This document shows, one piece after another, positions 8,534 through 16,480 of a stretch of DNA of 64,000 bases. The notes beneath the pieces are model-generated. The model was not told the DNA's origin, made no database searches, and was given only the letters and a program-made list of their open reading frames with translations. The translations under genes were made by a program, and so were the position numbers. The DNA lies in assembly GCF_003096035.1 (NCBI RefSeq), contig NZ_CP029186.1, forward strand, positions 2,121,001-2,185,000, written 5' to 3'. Every line of letters starts with the position of its first letter. The first letter of the stretch is position 1. The stretch is from Flavobacterium album. GTDB lineage: Bacteria > Bacteroidota > Bacteroidia > Flavobacteriales > Flavobacteriaceae.

Positions 8534-8788
8534 ATGCCGGGAGGAAAATCACCGGGCCCGCAGGTCAAGGATAAAGACCAGTATGAGGCCCTTCGCGACA
8601 AAGGCTACAGTAAAGAGAAATCGGCAAGGATAGCCAATAGTAAAGGCGCTGAAAAGCGTGGGGGAAAAGCAGGAAAATATGAAGAACGCACGAAAGCAGA
8701 TCTTTATAAGGAAGCACAGAAAGTAGGCATTGAAGGCCGCTCTAAAATGACGAAAGCCGAACTGGCAAAAGCATTGCGCACCAACTAG
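8534..8788 (+). CDS. Small DUF7218-like protein with Rho N-terminal-type motif
   Basis: This is an 84-residue, strongly basic protein. The first half (MPGGKSPGPQVKDKDQYEAL, then L-R-D-K-G-Y-S-K-E-K-S-A-R-I-A-N) matches the small plasmid- or stress-related DUF7218 type. The second half (T-K-A-D-L-Y-K-E-A-Q-K-V-G-I-E-G, then S-K-M-T-K-A-E-L-A-K-A-L) is a Rho-termination-factor N-terminal/SAP-like helix-loop-helix, which in other proteins binds nucleic acid. The stop codon overlaps the end of the convergent gene by 4 bases. Nucleic-acid binding is an inference from the motif. Confidence 0.75.
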   Translation: MPGGKSPGPQVKDKDQYEALRDKGYSKEKSARIANSKGAEKRGGKAGKYEERTKADLYKEAQKVGIEGRSKMTKAELAKALRTN

Positions 8789-9417
8789 CCCAGTAATCCA
8801 TAACCGTTTTTCAGGCCCAGCAAGGCGTCCCTGAAAAATGACTTTGAAGGACGGACAATAAAATGCTGGTGCACCTGCTCCCTACGGAAAAAGATGATTC
8901 CGAGGTGGTAAGCGTCAACAGTAACGGTGGCCTTGGGGTGGCTAAGTATACTGTCCCAGGCAGCTTCCATTGCTGCATTTGCGTGTATGTTGGGCAGGAG
9001 GCACACAGTATCATTATTCGAATTAGATACTATTTTTTCAAAAGAAGCCATCACGGCTTCTTTTTCATTATCGGCGATTACGGCAAAGTCGGTACCACCG
9101 GGGATGGGCGCTAACGGTGAAAAGAACCACAGTTTGATCTTATTTTCCTCGCCGGCATACCGAAGCATTTCTATTACTTTATCTGCATTTTCACCTATAA
9201 CGAATGATTTCGCCGGCCTTAGGTAATTCACCACACGGTACAGCAATTCTGCAGCGGGATAGCCTATCTGCATATTCTGGCTACGGTATTCCTTTTTAGA
9301 CAGCCTTGGGCCTTTCGCATAAAAAGCCTTGCTCACGAACCGGAACATAAACGGCGAATGGATCCCGTGATCGTCCAGGGATTTCCAAAGGAATTGTATG
9401 TAAGATAACGTGCTCAT
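8785..9417 (-). CDS. Putative methyltransferase-like protein (HGIHSPF family)
   Basis: The protein has 210 residues. The N-terminus carries D-D-H-G-I-H-S-P-F-M-F-R-F-V, a signature of a flavobacterial family usually annotated as SAM-dependent methyltransferase. The middle (RPAKSFVIGENADKVIEML) could be the nucleotide-binding strand and helix, but the glycine-rich SAM loop is weak. NDTVCLLPNIHANAAMEAAW and ATVTVDAYHLGIIFFRREQV fit the later strands of a Rossmann-like fold. It may therefore be a degenerate member without activity. Start ATG 9417. Confidence 0.5.
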   Translation of the reverse strand: MSTLSYIQFLWKSLDDHGIHSPFMFRFVSKAFYAKGPRLSKKEYRSQNMQIGYPAAELLYRVVNYLRPAKSFVIGENADKVIEMLRYAGEENKIKLWFFSPLAPIPGGTDFAVIADNEKEAVMASFEKIVSNSNNDTVCLLPNIHANAAMEAAWDSILSHPKATVTVDAYHLGIIFFRREQVHQHFIVRPSKSFFRDALLGLKNGYGLLG

Positions 9418-9429
9418 TTGTTAATATCA

Positions 9430-9590
9430 GTTTTCAATCGCAGCCTGCCTGCCGGCCAAGGCAGGTCGCAGTTTTCAGGCCCGGTCGTTACTTTGTCACA
9501 TCAGGCAGAGCCGAGATGCCAACGTGTTGTTCTCGACTACGCTCGAACTGACATGACGGTACTTAGACTGTGACTGAAAACTGCGACTGT
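9430..9590. repeat. Cluster of intergenic inverted repeats
   Basis: Three nested or adjacent palindromes are present. CCTGCCTGCCGGCCAAGGCAGG lies near 9447. An outer pair is formed by CGCAGTTTTCAG and CTGAAAACTGCG. A TGTCACATC...GAGATGC / TTCTCGACTACGCTCGAACT pair (about 9490-9555) is related to the repeat at 762-854. They fill the gap between two genes on the same strand. Confidence 0.65.
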
Positions 9591-9593
9591 CAA

Positions 9594-11465
9594 CTATTCC
9601 TCCATTTTCGCGCTCAGCTCAAACCATCTTTCGGTTTTCTCATCAAGGTCTTTCAATACCTTTTCAAGGTCGGATGCTTTTTGGGCAATGTCTTTATCGG
9701 CTATGGTTCCGTCGGCAAACTGTTTTTCAATAGTTTCTTTCTCGCGCTCCAGGTCCTTAATGTCTTTTTCTATTTTTTGGAATTCTTTCTGCTCATTAAA
9801 GGTTAGGCCAGCCTTCACATTGTTCTGCTTCCAATTCTTTTTAGCATTGTCGCCCACGGGCTTCAGTTCTTCCTTAGCAGGCTCGGTACTATCTTCATAA
9901 CTACGGAAATCGCTGTAATTCCCAGGGAAATCCTCCACGGCACCTTCGCCCCTGAAAACGAACAGGTGGTCTACGATCTTATCCATAAAATACCTGTCGT
10001 GCGATACCACTACAAGGCATCCCGGATAATCGAGCAGGAAGCTTTCCAGTACGTTCAGCGTAACAATATCAAGGTCGTTGGTAGGTTCATCCAGTATCAG
10101 GAAGTTCGGGTTTTGGATTAATACGGTACATAAATACAGGCGTTTCAATTCACCGCCACTCAGCTTTTCAACAAAATCGTATTGCTTTTTACGGTCGAAC
10201 AGGAAGCGTTCTAATAGCTGCGCTGCCGATATAATCCTGCCTTTTGCAAGCGGAATGTATTCGCCGAATTCTTTTATAATATCAATTACCTTCTGCTCCG
10301 GCTTCGGGTTAATACCGCTTTGTGTGTAATACCCCAGTTTTATGGTATCGCCCACTACAACTTTCCCACTATCCGGCGGGAGTGTCTGCGTAAGGATATT
10401 TAGGAAGGTTGATTTTCCGGTACCATTCTTACCGATAATACCGATACGTTCGCCTTTTTTAAAATTAAAGCTGAAATTCTCAAGTATCGTCTTGTCTTTA
10501 AACTTCTTTGTAATATTATGCAGCTCCACGATCTTGCTGCCCATGCGCTCCATATTGATCTCCAACTCTACCTGGTGCTCCTTGCGGCGGCTGTGGGCTT
10601 TTTCCTGGATCACATAAAAGTCGTCCTGGCGTGACTTCGACTTTGTAGTACGCGCCTTTGGCTGGCGGCGCATCCAGTCGAGTTCTTTTACATACAGGTT
10701 CTTAGCCTTGTCGATACTGGCATTTTCGGCAGCAATCCGTTCTTCTTTTTTGGTAAGGTAGTAGGAGTAGTTTCCTTTGTATTGGTAAAGTTTCCCGTTC
10801 TCAAGCTCAATGATCTCATTACATACACGTTCTAAAAAGAAGCGGTCGTGCGTTACCATGAAAAGCGTCATATTCTCTTTGGCGAAATAATTCTCCAGCC
10901 ATTCGATCATTTCAAGGTCAAGGTGGTTGGTAGGCTCATCGAGGATTAGCAGGTCGGGCTTACTGGTCAGGATGATAGCCAGGGCAACGCGCTTCTTTTG
11001 TCCCCCGCTAAGGTTCTTTATTTTCAGTTTCAGGTCTTCCAGCTTCAGTTTAGAGAGGATCTGTTTGTATTGGGTCTCAAAATCCCAGGCATTGTGAAGT
11101 TCCATTTTTTCAAAAGCCTTTTGGTAGGCTTCTTCGTTTTCGGGGTTTTCCAGGGCCTTTTCATATTGCTCAATCACTTTCAGTACCTCGTTATCCGATG
11201 CAAAAATGCTTTCCTCTATCGTTAACTCCGGATCGAGCTTTGGCTCCTGCGAAAGGAAGGCCATCTTAATCTCTTTACGGATAACCACCTGCCCGGTGTC
11301 CGGCATGTCTTCCCCGGTAATGATCTTCAGGATGCTGGTTTTACCGGTACCGTTCTTAGCTACGAAAGCAATTTTCTGGTCTTTATTGATGCCAAAGGAA
11401 AGGTTCTCGAAAAGCGTGCGCTCGCCGAATGACTTGGATATGTTCTCTACTGAAAGGTAATTCAC
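9594..11465 (-). CDS. uup: ABC-F family ATPase (Uup-like)
   Basis: This 623-residue soluble protein has two ATP-binding cassettes and no membrane domain. NBD1 has Walker A AKNGTGKT, signature LSGGQ and Walker B LLILDEPTNHLDL. NBD2 has Walker A GKNGTGKS, signature LSGGE and LILDEPTNDLDI. A linker helix of Arg/Lys residues joins them, and a C-terminal coiled coil (about 545-620, FNEQKEFQKIEKDIKDLERE) is typical of Uup. ABC-F proteins act on ribosomes or branched DNA structures rather than transport. The start is GTG 11465 (MNYLSVENI), the usual N-terminus of the family, with TACTTTTG upstream (11487-11480). The first Walker A has Ala where Gly is usual. Confidence 0.9.
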   Translation of the reverse strand: MNYLSVENISKSFGERTLFENLSFGINKDQKIAFVAKNGTGKTSILKIITGEDMPDTGQVVIRKEIKMAFLSQEPKLDPELTIEESIFASDNEVLKVIEQYEKALENPENEEAYQKAFEKMELHNAWDFETQYKQILSKLKLEDLKLKIKNLSGGQKKRVALAIILTSKPDLLILDEPTNHLDLEMIEWLENYFAKENMTLFMVTHDRFFLERVCNEIIELENGKLYQYKGNYSYYLTKKEERIAAENASIDKAKNLYVKELDWMRRQPKARTTKSKSRQDDFYVIQEKAHSRRKEHQVELEINMERMGSKIVELHNITKKFKDKTILENFSFNFKKGERIGIIGKNGTGKSTFLNILTQTLPPDSGKVVVGDTIKLGYYTQSGINPKPEQKVIDIIKEFGEYIPLAKGRIISAAQLLERFLFDRKKQYDFVEKLSGGELKRLYLCTVLIQNPNFLILDEPTNDLDIVTLNVLESFLLDYPGCLVVVSHDRYFMDKIVDHLFVFRGEGAVEDFPGNYSDFRSYEDSTEPAKEELKPVGDNAKKNWKQNNVKAGLTFNEQKEFQKIEKDIKDLEREKETIEKQFADGTIADKDIAQKASDLEKVLKDLDEKTERWFELSAKMEE

Positions 11466-11554
11466 TGTACGATTTTTTGCAAAAGTAACGTATTAATTAC
11501 GAATTAAAAATTGATGATGCTAATTATCAGGAGCGAATGGCTGGGGGCTTTTCC

Positions 11555-11645
11555 AGTAATGGCAATTCCTGTCCTGTCCCGCTAAGGCGGGATGTCCGCA
11601 CTATCCCTCGTGCCTCGGGGATGCCGCTGCGATCAGGGCTAATGA
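11555..11645. repeat. Intergenic repeat with GC-rich hairpins
   Basis: The region contains CCCGCTAAGGCGGG and CCCTCGTGCCTCGGGG hairpins within a GC-rich stretch ending ATCAGGGCTAA. It stands out against the AT-rich flanks. It resembles a dispersed Bacteroidota intergenic repeat and lies between divergent genes. Confidence 0.55.
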
Positions 11646-11693
11646 AGCAATTTGATAACCTTTTGACTTTTATTTTTTCTTAATCAAATTTTA

Positions 11694-11725
11694 TATCTTT
11701 GATACTATCAAATGATACTATCATT
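11694..11725 (+). promoter_or_regulatory. Promoter box with two tandem palindromes abutting the fic start codon
   Basis: TATCTTTG at 11694-11701 matches the -7 box. Overlapping it is a perfect palindrome, TTTGATACTATCAAA (11698-11712), and directly after it a second one, AATGATACTATCATT (11711-11725). They share the core GATACTATC and their centres are 13 bases apart. The second ends one base before ATG 11726. A repressor bound here would cover the transcription start and the ribosome-binding region. Confidence 0.75.
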
Positions 11726-12682
11726 ATGAAGCCTCCTTATACTATTACAGAAAAAATAATGAAACTTGTTGCCGGTATTTTCCATCAATTAGGCGAAGTA
11801 CAGGGCGCGAGCCTTCATAAGCCACGGACAGAGCTACGTAAAAAGAACCGTATTAAAACGATCCAATCCTCACTTGAAATAGAAGGAAATACAATGACCG
11901 AAGAGCAAATAACTGCTTTGCTTGACAATAAAAGGATTTTGGCGCCTGCCAAAGACATTCTTGAAGTGCAGAACGCTGTTGCGCTTTATAATGGAATTCG
12001 AAAATTTGACCCCTTTAAGATCAGTGCCCTGAATAAAGCGCATGCTGTGCTAATGAAAGATCTTGTAGATAAGCCCGGCAAATTCAGGACTGGTAATGTA
12101 GGGATCGTTAAAGGAAACAAGGTTGAACATCTCGCTCCTTCCGGCCAAATGGTAAATGGTTTGATGAAAGACCTTTTTGAATATTTGAAAAAAGATGATG
12201 ACCTGCTTCTTATTAAAAGTTGTGTATTTCATTACGAATTCGAGTTTATCCATCCCTATCTTGACGGGAATGGCAGGATAGGCAGGTTTTGGCAAACAGT
12301 GATCCTGCTTAAAGACTATCCCGTTTTTGAATTTCTTCCCGTTGAAAGCCTTATAAAACAAAGGCAGGACGATTATTATAAAGCGTTATCAATCTCAGAC
12401 AAATCAGGGCACTCTACCTATTTTATTGAATTTATGCTGCAAGTTATCAATGATGCCCTTGCGGAAGCACTGCGTGTTGGGAACCGGTCTGTAACGGCTG
12501 AAGAGCGCCTCGAAATGTTCAGGGATATAATCGGCAACCGCAATTTTTCCCGAAAAGACTATATGGAAAATTTCAGGGACATATCTATGGCTACAGCCAG
12601 CCGCGACCTTAAAAAAGGTACCGATGATAGCTGGCTTATAAAAGAAGGTGATAAAAATAAAACAGTTTACCGTTATATGTAA
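11726..12682 (+). CDS. Fic family protein (putative AMP-transferase) with C-terminal helical/winged-helix region
   Basis: The protein has 318 residues. The Fic core has H-P-Y-L-D-G-N-G-R-I-G-R near residue 180, matching HPFx(D/E)GNGRxxR with Tyr for Phe; such enzymes usually move AMP from ATP to a hydroxyl on a target protein. The N-terminal SSLEIEGN near residue 50 fits the inhibitory motif (S/T)xxxE(G/N), so this is a self-inhibited class II Fic. The C-terminal part (R-N-F-S-R-K-D-Y-M-E-N-F, then SMATASRDLKK) looks like a winged-helix DNA-binding domain. Start ATG 11726; two palindromes lie directly upstream, suggesting autoregulation. The 3' end overlaps the convergent gene by 10 bases. 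It has no partner antitoxin gene. The target is unknown. Confidence 0.92.
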   Translation: MKPPYTITEKIMKLVAGIFHQLGEVQGASLHKPRTELRKKNRIKTIQSSLEIEGNTMTEEQITALLDNKRILAPAKDILEVQNAVALYNGIRKFDPFKISALNKAHAVLMKDLVDKPGKFRTGNVGIVKGNKVEHLAPSGQMVNGLMKDLFEYLKKDDDLLLIKSCVFHYEFEFIHPYLDGNGRIGRFWQTVILLKDYPVFEFLPVESLIKQRQDDYYKALSISDKSGHSTYFIEFMLQVINDALAEALRVGNRSVTAEERLEMFRDIIGNRNFSRKDYMENFRDISMATASRDLKKGTDDSWLIKEGDKNKTVYRYM

Positions 12683-13854
12683 CTCAGCCACCACTGCTTA
12701 TGTGTCCTCTTATATTTTTCGTACCATTTCGTGGGGAACCAGCAGATCACGACAACAAAGATCCAGATCAGGTACACGATGCCCAGGGAAAACCCGAAAT
12801 TCTCAACAGGCCGGAAACCGAACCCCATAACCTTTGTGAAATTATCTTCCAGCGTATACCCTTCGGCAAAGAAAAGGAGCATGCAGAGGAAGTGTATCAG
12901 GTAAATGTGTACTAAATAATACAGGAACGGCACCCTGCCAAAGATGTTCAGTACATGGGTCACGCGGTTTTGTACCCTTTCCAGTAACGCCAGCGCTATC
13001 AGTCCCGGGCCAAGCGTCATGCAGGCATACATCATTGAAGGCGGATATTTATTTACGTTGAGGAACGACAGGAAAGTATAGACCCCATTCTTCTGTTCTG
13101 CCCATGGCCTCGGGTCGCCATAACCATTAATGAAACGTAAAACTATAAATAGCCCGATCACACCAAATCCTGTGGTAAGCAATAGTTTTCGTCTTTGCAG
13201 CGGATCAAATCCGGGTTGGTACCATTTGCCTAATGCATAGCCCAGGAGCATAATGCCCGTCCATGGCAGGGCGGCATAGGCACACAGTAGTTTAACGCCT
13301 CCTCCAAGCGGGTACTGGTCGAATTCCGTCAACAAAAAGAGGTTAGCAAAAACATCCATCGCAGGGTCGGTAAAAGTCTGGGTGTCGAGCATGTTGTGTA
13401 GGACGGTAATCAATATCCCCAGTGCCAATAGCATCCAATACCGCAGATAGATCAATGCCGATAAAACCACCATACTGGCACCAATAGCCCAGATAACCTG
13501 CAGGAAGAAGAAATTGAAAAATATAGCGAAGCTCCACCCAAAATTTACGATGGTGAATTCTGCTATGATAAGCCAAAGGCCGCGGGTAAGCAGGAACAAT
13601 GAAAGTTCTTTTTTGGTTTTGCGAAGGCTTTGCAGGTAAATGGAGGTGCCGGAAAGGAATACAAACAACGGCGCGCAAAAATGCGTTATCCATCGGGTAA
13701 AGAATAATGCAGGTGTCGTAGTCTCCATGTTTGTCGGGTCGCCGGTCATACCGTCAATGTGGAAAAAATCCCTTGTATGGTCGAGCGCCATCAGGAGCAT
13801 GATAGCGCCACGCAGCACATCTATCGATTGTATCCTCTGTAAAGTCTTATCCAT
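12673..13854 (-). CDS. DUF1624 / heparan-alpha-glucosaminide N-acetyltransferase-like membrane protein
   Basis: The protein has 393 residues and about ten membrane segments. The N-terminus QSIDVLRGAIMLLMALDHTR with the following F-F-H-I-D is the DUF1624/HGSNAT catalytic-domain signature. Other marks are TRWITHFCAPLFVFLSGTS and, near the C-terminus, RVPFLYYLVHIYLIHFL. Related acyltransferase-3-like proteins move acetyl groups across membranes onto sugars. The substrate here is unknown and no polysaccharide genes are adjacent. Start ATG 13854. It overlaps the 3' end of the Fic gene by 10 bases on the other strand. Confidence 0.85.
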   Translation of the reverse strand: MDKTLQRIQSIDVLRGAIMLLMALDHTRDFFHIDGMTGDPTNMETTTPALFFTRWITHFCAPLFVFLSGTSIYLQSLRKTKKELSLFLLTRGLWLIIAEFTIVNFGWSFAIFFNFFFLQVIWAIGASMVVLSALIYLRYWMLLALGILITVLHNMLDTQTFTDPAMDVFANLFLLTEFDQYPLGGGVKLLCAYAALPWTGIMLLGYALGKWYQPGFDPLQRRKLLLTTGFGVIGLFIVLRFINGYGDPRPWAEQKNGVYTFLSFLNVNKYPPSMMYACMTLGPGLIALALLERVQNRVTHVLNIFGRVPFLYYLVHIYLIHFLCMLLFFAEGYTLEDNFTKVMGFGFRPVENFGFSLGIVYLIWIFVVVICWFPTKWYEKYKRTHKQWWLSYI

Positions 13855-14014
13855 CAGTCGGTTTTATTGGTTGGGATAAATATACAATATTCTTTCAAAT
13901 GTATAATATAGACAAAAAGTCAGCATAAGCGACATTATGTCTGTAAAAATTACATTGGAATAAAAGTTGCCTGATAACAATCAAACTTAAATGTCAAACA
14001 TAAAATATATAGTT

Positions 14015-14446
14015 ATGAATTTAGTAAAACGCAACACAGCAAACAGGGTATTCCCTACCGTAATGGATGAATTATTTAAAGACCTGATGGGTGGCACGCA
14101 GTACATGCACAAAGTTGTACCACCGGTAAATATCAGGGAAACAGAGCAGTCATTTTCAGTAGAGCTTATGGCCCCCGGATTAAAAAAAGAAGATTTTAAT
14201 ATCGAACTGGACAATGAGTTGCTTACCATTTCTTCGGAGGTTAAGACAGAAAATACTACCGAAGAGAACGGGAAATTCACCCGCAGGGAATTCAGCTTCA
14301 GCTCTTTCAAAAGGTCGTTCACATTGCCCGAAACGGTAAAAGAAGATGAGATCAATGCGGCTTATGAAGACGGTATCTTAAAGATAACGCTTCCTAAAAA
14401 AGAAGAAGCATTGCCAAAAGCAAAAAGATTGATTGAGATTTCATAA
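14015..14446 (+). CDS. Small heat shock protein, Hsp20/alpha-crystallin family
   Basis: This 143-residue ATP-independent holdase chaperone binds unfolding proteins. The alpha-crystallin domain covers about residues 34-135: PPVNIRETEQSFSVELMAPG, the L-K-K-E-D-F-N-I-E-L strand, L-L-T-I-S-S-E, and the conserved A-Y-E-D-G-I-L-K-I-T-L-P-K ending. The C-terminal R-L-I-E-I-S holds the I-x-I/V-type motif used for oligomer assembly. I start at ATG 14015 (MNLVKRNTANRVFPTVMDEL), the usual N-terminus in this phylum. It has its own terminator at 14468. Confidence 0.94.
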   Translation: MNLVKRNTANRVFPTVMDELFKDLMGGTQYMHKVVPPVNIRETEQSFSVELMAPGLKKEDFNIELDNELLTISSEVKTENTTEENGKFTRREFSFSSFKRSFTLPETVKEDEINAAYEDGILKITLPKKEEALPKAKRLIEIS

Positions 14447-14467
14447 TAATTGGTTTGGTTGGTTAGT

Positions 14468-14499
14468 AGGCGCTTACGGAAACGTGGGCGCCTTTTTTT
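14468..14499 (+). terminator. Rho-independent terminator of hsp20
   Basis: AGGCGCTTACG (14468-14478) pairs with CGTGGGCGCCT (14483-14493) through 11 pairs including two G-T. It has a GAAA loop and a following T run. Confidence 0.9.
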
Positions 14500-14547
14500 G
14501 TTTTTACATCGGCATAAAAATTATTATATTTGAACAAATGATGAATT

Positions 14548-14754
14548 ATGCAGATTGAAAGAAAAAACAAAGACGAAATTGTGATTACGCTTTCTTCTTC
14601 AGTAGATAGTTTTGGACTACAGCGCCTGATCGATTACCTGAAATATTTGGAACTTACTTCAAAAAGCAAAGCAAAACAACCCGAAGTTGATAAGCTTGCC
14701 GATGAAGTAAACGCTTCGTGGTGGGAAAAGAATAAAAGCCGGTTTATTAAATGA
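14548..14754 (+). CDS. Putative antitoxin partner of the PIN protein
   Basis: This 68-residue protein (MQIERKNKDEIVITLSSSVD) has a short beta strand, a helix (FGLQRLIDYLKYLELTSKSK) and a charged C-terminal tail with A-D-E-V-N-A-S-W-W-E-K-N-K. It overlaps the downstream PIN gene by 4 bases (ATGA), the usual layout of a VapBC-type operon in which the antitoxin's C-terminal tail plugs the toxin active site. The antitoxin role rests on context and size. TATATTTG at 14525-14532 gives a promoter 16 bases upstream of the start. Confidence 0.8.
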   Translation: MQIERKNKDEIVITLSSSVDSFGLQRLIDYLKYLELTSKSKAKQPEVDKLADEVNASWWEKNKSRFIK

Positions 14755-15203
14755 GGATCATAGTTGATGCTAATATTGTCTTTAGCGCCATCCTTAATAC
14801 TAATGGGAAAATTGGTGATTTATTGATTAATTCTAAGAAGTACTTCGACTTTATTGCACCTGATTTTTTAAGAACTGAAATCAGGAAGCATTATCCAAAA
14901 CTTATGAAAATTTCAGGCCTTAACCTGGATCAGCTACAGGAAGCGGAATTTCAGGTTTACAAAGACCTTAAATTTATATCGGAAGAACAGATAAGTATTA
15001 CGGCATGGGAGTTTGCATATCATCTCACCCATGATGTTGACCCTAATGACACTCCGTATATAGCATATTCAAAGCATTTTCGCTGTAAAATATGGAGCGG
15101 GGATAAAGTATTTATAAATGGCTTGGATAAGAAAGGATTTAAAAGCTTTCTTTCTACCGAAGATATATTTACATTACGGGAAAGCAAACTCAATAAAGAA
15201 TAG
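14751..15203 (+). CDS. PIN domain toxin-like nuclease
   Basis: This 150-residue protein has the PIN fold of VapC-type RNases, which cut tRNA, rRNA or mRNA. Acidic active-site residues are visible: N-terminal MRIIVDANIVFSAIL (Asp 6), the early helix Glu in FLRTEIRKHYPKL, and VDPNDTPYIA with two Asp near residue 100. A fourth candidate is the Asp in WSGDKVFI. It is translationally coupled to the preceding small gene by a 4-base overlap, so the two are probably a toxin-antitoxin module. All expected acidic residues are present, so it is probably active. Confidence 0.87.
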   Translation: MRIIVDANIVFSAILNTNGKIGDLLINSKKYFDFIAPDFLRTEIRKHYPKLMKISGLNLDQLQEAEFQVYKDLKFISEEQISITAWEFAYHLTHDVDPNDTPYIAYSKHFRCKIWSGDKVFINGLDKKGFKSFLSTEDIFTLRESKLNKE

Positions 15204-15219
15204 GACTTATCTTTGCAGT

Positions 15220-16389
15220 ATGCAGCTATCCGTTATCATCCTTAATTACAACGTCCGCTATTTTTTAGAACTGTGCATTATCAGTGTCCAAAAAGCATTG
15301 GAAAGCATTGACGGTGAGATTATTGTTGTCGATAATAATTCCCCGGACGATAGTTGTGCCATGGTGAAGGCACGCTTTCCCGGCATAACATTAATAGAGA
15401 ACAAAGAGAATTCGGGTTTCCCTAAAGGAAATAACATCGGTGTTGGTATTGCTAAAGGCAAATACATCTGCATCCTTAACCCCGACACGGTAGTAGCTGA
15501 AGATACTTTTGCAAAAGCCCTGGCTTTTGCCGAAAGTAAAAACAACACAGGGATTGTAGGAGTAAAATTTATTGATGGTACCGGCAACTTCCTACCTGAA
15601 AGCAAACGCGGGCTGCCAACGCCATGGGTAGCGCTCACCAAGATGTCGGGCTTGTATAAGCTTTTCCCTAAATGGAGCCTGTTTAATAAATACTATTCTC
15701 AGCACCTCGGTGAAAATGAAACGGGTGAGACCGACATCCTTCCCGGCGCATTTATGCTGATAGAACGCCAGGTTTACCTTGACGCGGGTGGGTTTGACGA
15801 GGACTATTTCATGTACGGCGAGGATATCGACCTTTCCTATACACTGCAAAAAATGGGGCTGCACAATTATTATTTTTCGGGTACGGCGATAATACACTAT
15901 AAAGGTGAAAGCACGGTGCGCGACGCGGCCTATATGGAGCGGTTTACCGGTGCGATGCGCTTTTTTTATAAAAAACATTTCGGGGGGGCAGTGATAATGG
16001 ATGTTTTTCTCCGCGCGGGCAGCAGCCTGTTCATTCAGTCTAAAAAGAGGAAGGCGGCTGCGGTAATAACTCCTGAAAACTACCTCCTGATATCTAAAGA
16101 TGAAGAGCTTTGCAGGTTGCTCGAACAGCAGATAGGCAAAAAAGTGGTACGCTTTGGCCAGTACGAACGCAGCGCCATACCTTCGCCCAACAGTCCTACA
16201 CAGATCATACTGGACAATGCCCTGCTGCCTTTCGGCGAAATTATCGCACTAATCCAGAACCATAAGCATAAGGCCTACACCTTCAGGATTAAGCCTGCGG
16301 GCTGCGATTTTATCATTGGCAGCGATAGCAGCGATAGTAGAGGCACCATAGTTTTAGTGGATAGCAGCGCAGGAGAAAAAACGTTGTAG
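15220..16389 (+). CDS. Family 2 glycosyltransferase (rhamnosyltransferase-like)
   Basis: The protein has 389 residues. The GT-A fold shows VIILNYNVRYFLELCIISVQ, IIVVDNNSPDDS, the G-F-P-K-G-N-N-I-G loop, and ICILNPDTVV with the D-x-D-like metal site. LPGAFMLIERQVYLDAGGFD and FMYGEDIDLSYTLQKMG carry the catalytic acid. This subtype transfers rhamnose or similar sugars from dTDP-sugars onto surface glycans. The C-terminal 100 residues (VITPENYLLISKDEELCRLL onwards) are an extra domain I cannot name. I start at ATG 15220; TATCTTTG ends only 4 bases upstream, so the message may be nearly leaderless. No other glycan genes are adjacent. Confidence 0.9.
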   Translation: MQLSVIILNYNVRYFLELCIISVQKALESIDGEIIVVDNNSPDDSCAMVKARFPGITLIENKENSGFPKGNNIGVGIAKGKYICILNPDTVVAEDTFAKALAFAESKNNTGIVGVKFIDGTGNFLPESKRGLPTPWVALTKMSGLYKLFPKWSLFNKYYSQHLGENETGETDILPGAFMLIERQVYLDAGGFDEDYFMYGEDIDLSYTLQKMGLHNYYFSGTAIIHYKGESTVRDAAYMERFTGAMRFFYKKHFGGAVIMDVFLRAGSSLFIQSKKRKAAAVITPENYLLISKDEELCRLLEQQIGKKVVRFGQYERSAIPSPNSPTQIILDNALLPFGEIIALIQNHKHKAYTFRIKPAGCDFIIGSDSSDSRGTIVLVDSSAGEKTL

Positions 16390-16480
16390 TAGTTGAATAT
16401 TTATACACAAAAGGCTATCGGGTTGATTTTTTTGTTAATTTCGCAAGCTGAAATACTAATTTTACCTTTAGGTTAACGAT

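Noticed and set aside
8785..9417. Active SAM methyltransferase assignment with a specific substrate
   Set aside because: The SAM-binding loop is not clear, so only a family-level call is kept.
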